This document shows, piece after piece, positions 4,600 to 5,728 of a stretch of 5,728 nucleotides of DNA (position 1 is the first letter of the stretch; each line of letters starts with the position of its first letter). The position numbers and the translations under genes were made by a program. Below the pieces are notes generated by a model, which did no database searches, had not been told where the DNA came from, and saw only the letters and a list, made by a program, of their open reading frames with translations. The stretch is from Aliarcobacter sp. (GTDB lineage: Bacteria > Campylobacterota > Campylobacteria > Campylobacterales > Arcobacteraceae), in the NCBI GenBank assembly GCA_023268955.1, contig JALRJW010000209.1, forward strand, positions 1 through 5,728. Reading direction: 5' to 3'.

Positions 4600-5728
4600 T
4601 TTGTATTTTGTTCCCTTAATTTATCTTTTTTACTTTTTCTTTTCCCTTTTACAGGGGCTTTCCCTTTTTCTTTTGTAGATTTTATTAAAGTAAAATCAAA
4701 ACCTTCAATTTGCTCTTTTGGTATATTTAATTTATATCTTTTTTCTATTAATTTAAAATGTTCAAGATTTTCATTATCTAAAAATGAAATAGCAACTCCA
4801 GTTTTTCCAGCTCTTGCTGTTCTTCCTATTCTATGAATATAATCTTCACTACTTCTAGGTAAATCAAAATTAACAACACAATCAATATCATCAATATGCA
4901 ATCCCCTAGCAGCAATATCCGTTGAAAACAAAATCTGAATATCTTTGTTTTTAAAATCATCTAAAGTATAAACTCTTTCTTCTTGAGTCAAATCTCCATG
5001 AAAAGAATCAGCTTTAAAACCTTTTTTTCTAAACTTATTTGATATGTTATCAGCAGCTCTTTTTGTTGCAACAAAAACTAATATTGACTTAAATTTATTT
5101 TGTTTAATTAATACTCTTAGAAGTTCACTTCTATCCACTTTATTTACAAATATTGCCCTTTGAGTTATCTGTTCTACATTCGTGCTTGATTCTTCTATTT
5201 GAACTTTTATAGCATTTTTACTTATCTTTGAAACTATATCTATAACTTTTTGAGGATATGTTGCAGAGAACATAAGATTTTGTCTTTGATTTGGAATTGT
5301 CTTTAAAATCTCATCAAGCTCATCAACAAAACCTAAATCTAGCATTTTATCTGCTTCATCTAAAACAAAATATTCAAGATTTGATAAATCAATTTGTTTT
5401 TTTCCAATTATATCAATTAGTCTTCCAGCCGTTGCAACAACTATATCACAACCTTTTTGTATCTTTAAAAGTTGCTCCCCAATTTTTTCTCCACCAATAA
5501 GTGAAACAACTGAAGGTTTATGGGCAAAATATTCACTAAAGTTTAAAAAAGTATCTGCAATTTGTAAAGTTAATTCTCTTGTTGGAGCTAAAACCAAGAC
5601 TTTTATTTTTGCTTTTTCTTTTTTAGATGTTTTCTTATCTTTTAAGTCTTCTAAAATAGGAATAACAAAACTAGCAGTTTTACCACTTCCTGTTTTTGCT
5701 TGGGCGATAATATCTTTTTTTGTTTTTA
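4596..5728 (-). CDS. rhlE: RhlE-type DEAD-box ATP-dependent RNA helicase (5' end beyond the window)
   Basis: The frame is open from the right edge to the TGA at 4598-4596 and gives 376 residues; the Q motif and true start lie outside. The helicase core motifs appear in order (numbered from the first full codon): Walker A A-K-T-G-S-G-K-T (10-17), P-T-R-E-L (48-52), G-G in S-L-I-G-G-E, T-A-G-R (Ib), D-E-A-D (123-126, bases 5349-5360), S-A-T (154-156), S-T-D-I-A-A-R-G (268-275) and H-R-I-G-R-T-A-R (298-305). Both RecA-like domains are therefore intact, followed by a short basic tail rich in Lys (about 350-376) that may help RNA binding. DEAD-box proteins use ATP to unwind short RNA duplexes in ribosome assembly and mRNA decay. 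The tail is short, without the DbpA or CsdA RNA-binding domains, which favours RhlE. A TTG at 5597 (L of L-V-L-A-P-T-R-E-L) is internal, not the start, because motif I lies upstream in the same frame. Confidence 0.93.
   Translation of the reverse strand, partial: KTKKDIIAQAKTGSGKTASFVIPILEDLKDKKTSKKEKAKIKVLVLAPTRELTLQIADTFLNFSEYFAHKPSVVSLIGGEKIGEQLLKIQKGCDIVVATAGRLIDIIGKKQIDLSNLEYFVLDEADKMLDLGFVDELDEILKTIPNQRQNLMFSATYPQKVIDIVSKISKNAIKVQIEESSTNVEQITQRAIFVNKVDRSELLRVLIKQNKFKSILVFVATKRAADNISNKFRKKGFKADSFHGDLTQEERVYTLDDFKNKDIQILFSTDIAARGLHIDDIDCVVNFDLPRSSEDYIHRIGRTARAGKTGVAISFLDNENLEHFKLIEKRYKLNIPKEQIEGFDFTLIKSTKEKGKAPVKGKRKSKKDKLREQNTK
4611..4616 (-). promoter_or_regulatory. Ribosome binding site of the ridA-like gene, within the helicase coding end
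   Basis: The minus strand reads AGGGAA followed by 11 bases and the ATG at 4599. The match is good but the spacing is long, in keeping with re-initiation by ribosomes finishing the helicase. Confidence 0.5.

Noticed and set aside
4588..4836. An 82-codon open frame on the plus strand rich in Phe, Leu and Ser
   Set aside because: It is the antisense shadow of the Lys-rich helicase tail; its composition simply mirrors AAA/TTT codons and it resembles no protein family.
5291..5500. A 69-codon open frame on the plus strand rich in Gln, Leu and His
   Set aside because: It lies antisense to the DEAD motif region of the helicase, whose reading is unambiguous.
5595..5597. TTG as the start of the helicase
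   Set aside because: The same frame continues without a stop to the window edge and encodes the essential Walker A motif upstream, so the TTG is an internal leucine codon.

Overview
The window is a very AT-rich, densely packed stretch of bacterial chromosome. Base composition, gene style (short Lys/Asn/Ile-rich proteins, short spacers, AGGAG-type ribosome sites) and protein resemblance suggest an Arcobacter-like member of the Campylobacterota. That assignment rests on general likeness, not on a marker gene. I see no RNA gene, insertion sequence, CRISPR array or phage gene, and no gene-free stretch above 300 bases.

Left part (1-1640): the last 33 codons of an sfsA-like gene run in from the left edge on the plus strand. 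They converge on a minus-strand gene for an exported aldose (glucose/sorbosone-type) dehydrogenase of the soluble PQQ beta-propeller family. A 154-base divergent spacer separates it from a small plus-strand YgaP-like (DUF2892) membrane protein. A perfect 19-bp hairpin with T-tracts on both strands then closes transcription from both sides.

Right part (1649-5728): six minus-strand genes follow one another. In transcription order they are a RhlE-type DEAD-box RNA helicase (5' end outside the window), a RidA/YoaB-like protein, an EamA (DMT) transporter, an exported DsrE-family protein, a fluoroacetate-dehalogenase-type alpha/beta hydrolase, and a small two-helix membrane protein with a C-terminal zinc ribbon. 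The first three overlap (4-base ATGA junction, then 20 bases) and must form one translationally coupled unit. After a 77-base gap holding a striking 13-bp inverted repeat, dsrE and the dehalogenase sit 9 bases apart and form a second unit. The zinc-ribbon gene follows 47 bases later, with its own ribosome site, and ends at the shared terminator.

Most of this is ordinary housekeeping or accessory metabolism. I did not find a convincing undescribed system. The points most worth checking are the complete fluoroacetate-dehalogenase active site in the hydrolase, its pairing with a periplasmic DsrE protein, and the palindrome that overlaps the promoter and ribosome site of that pair.
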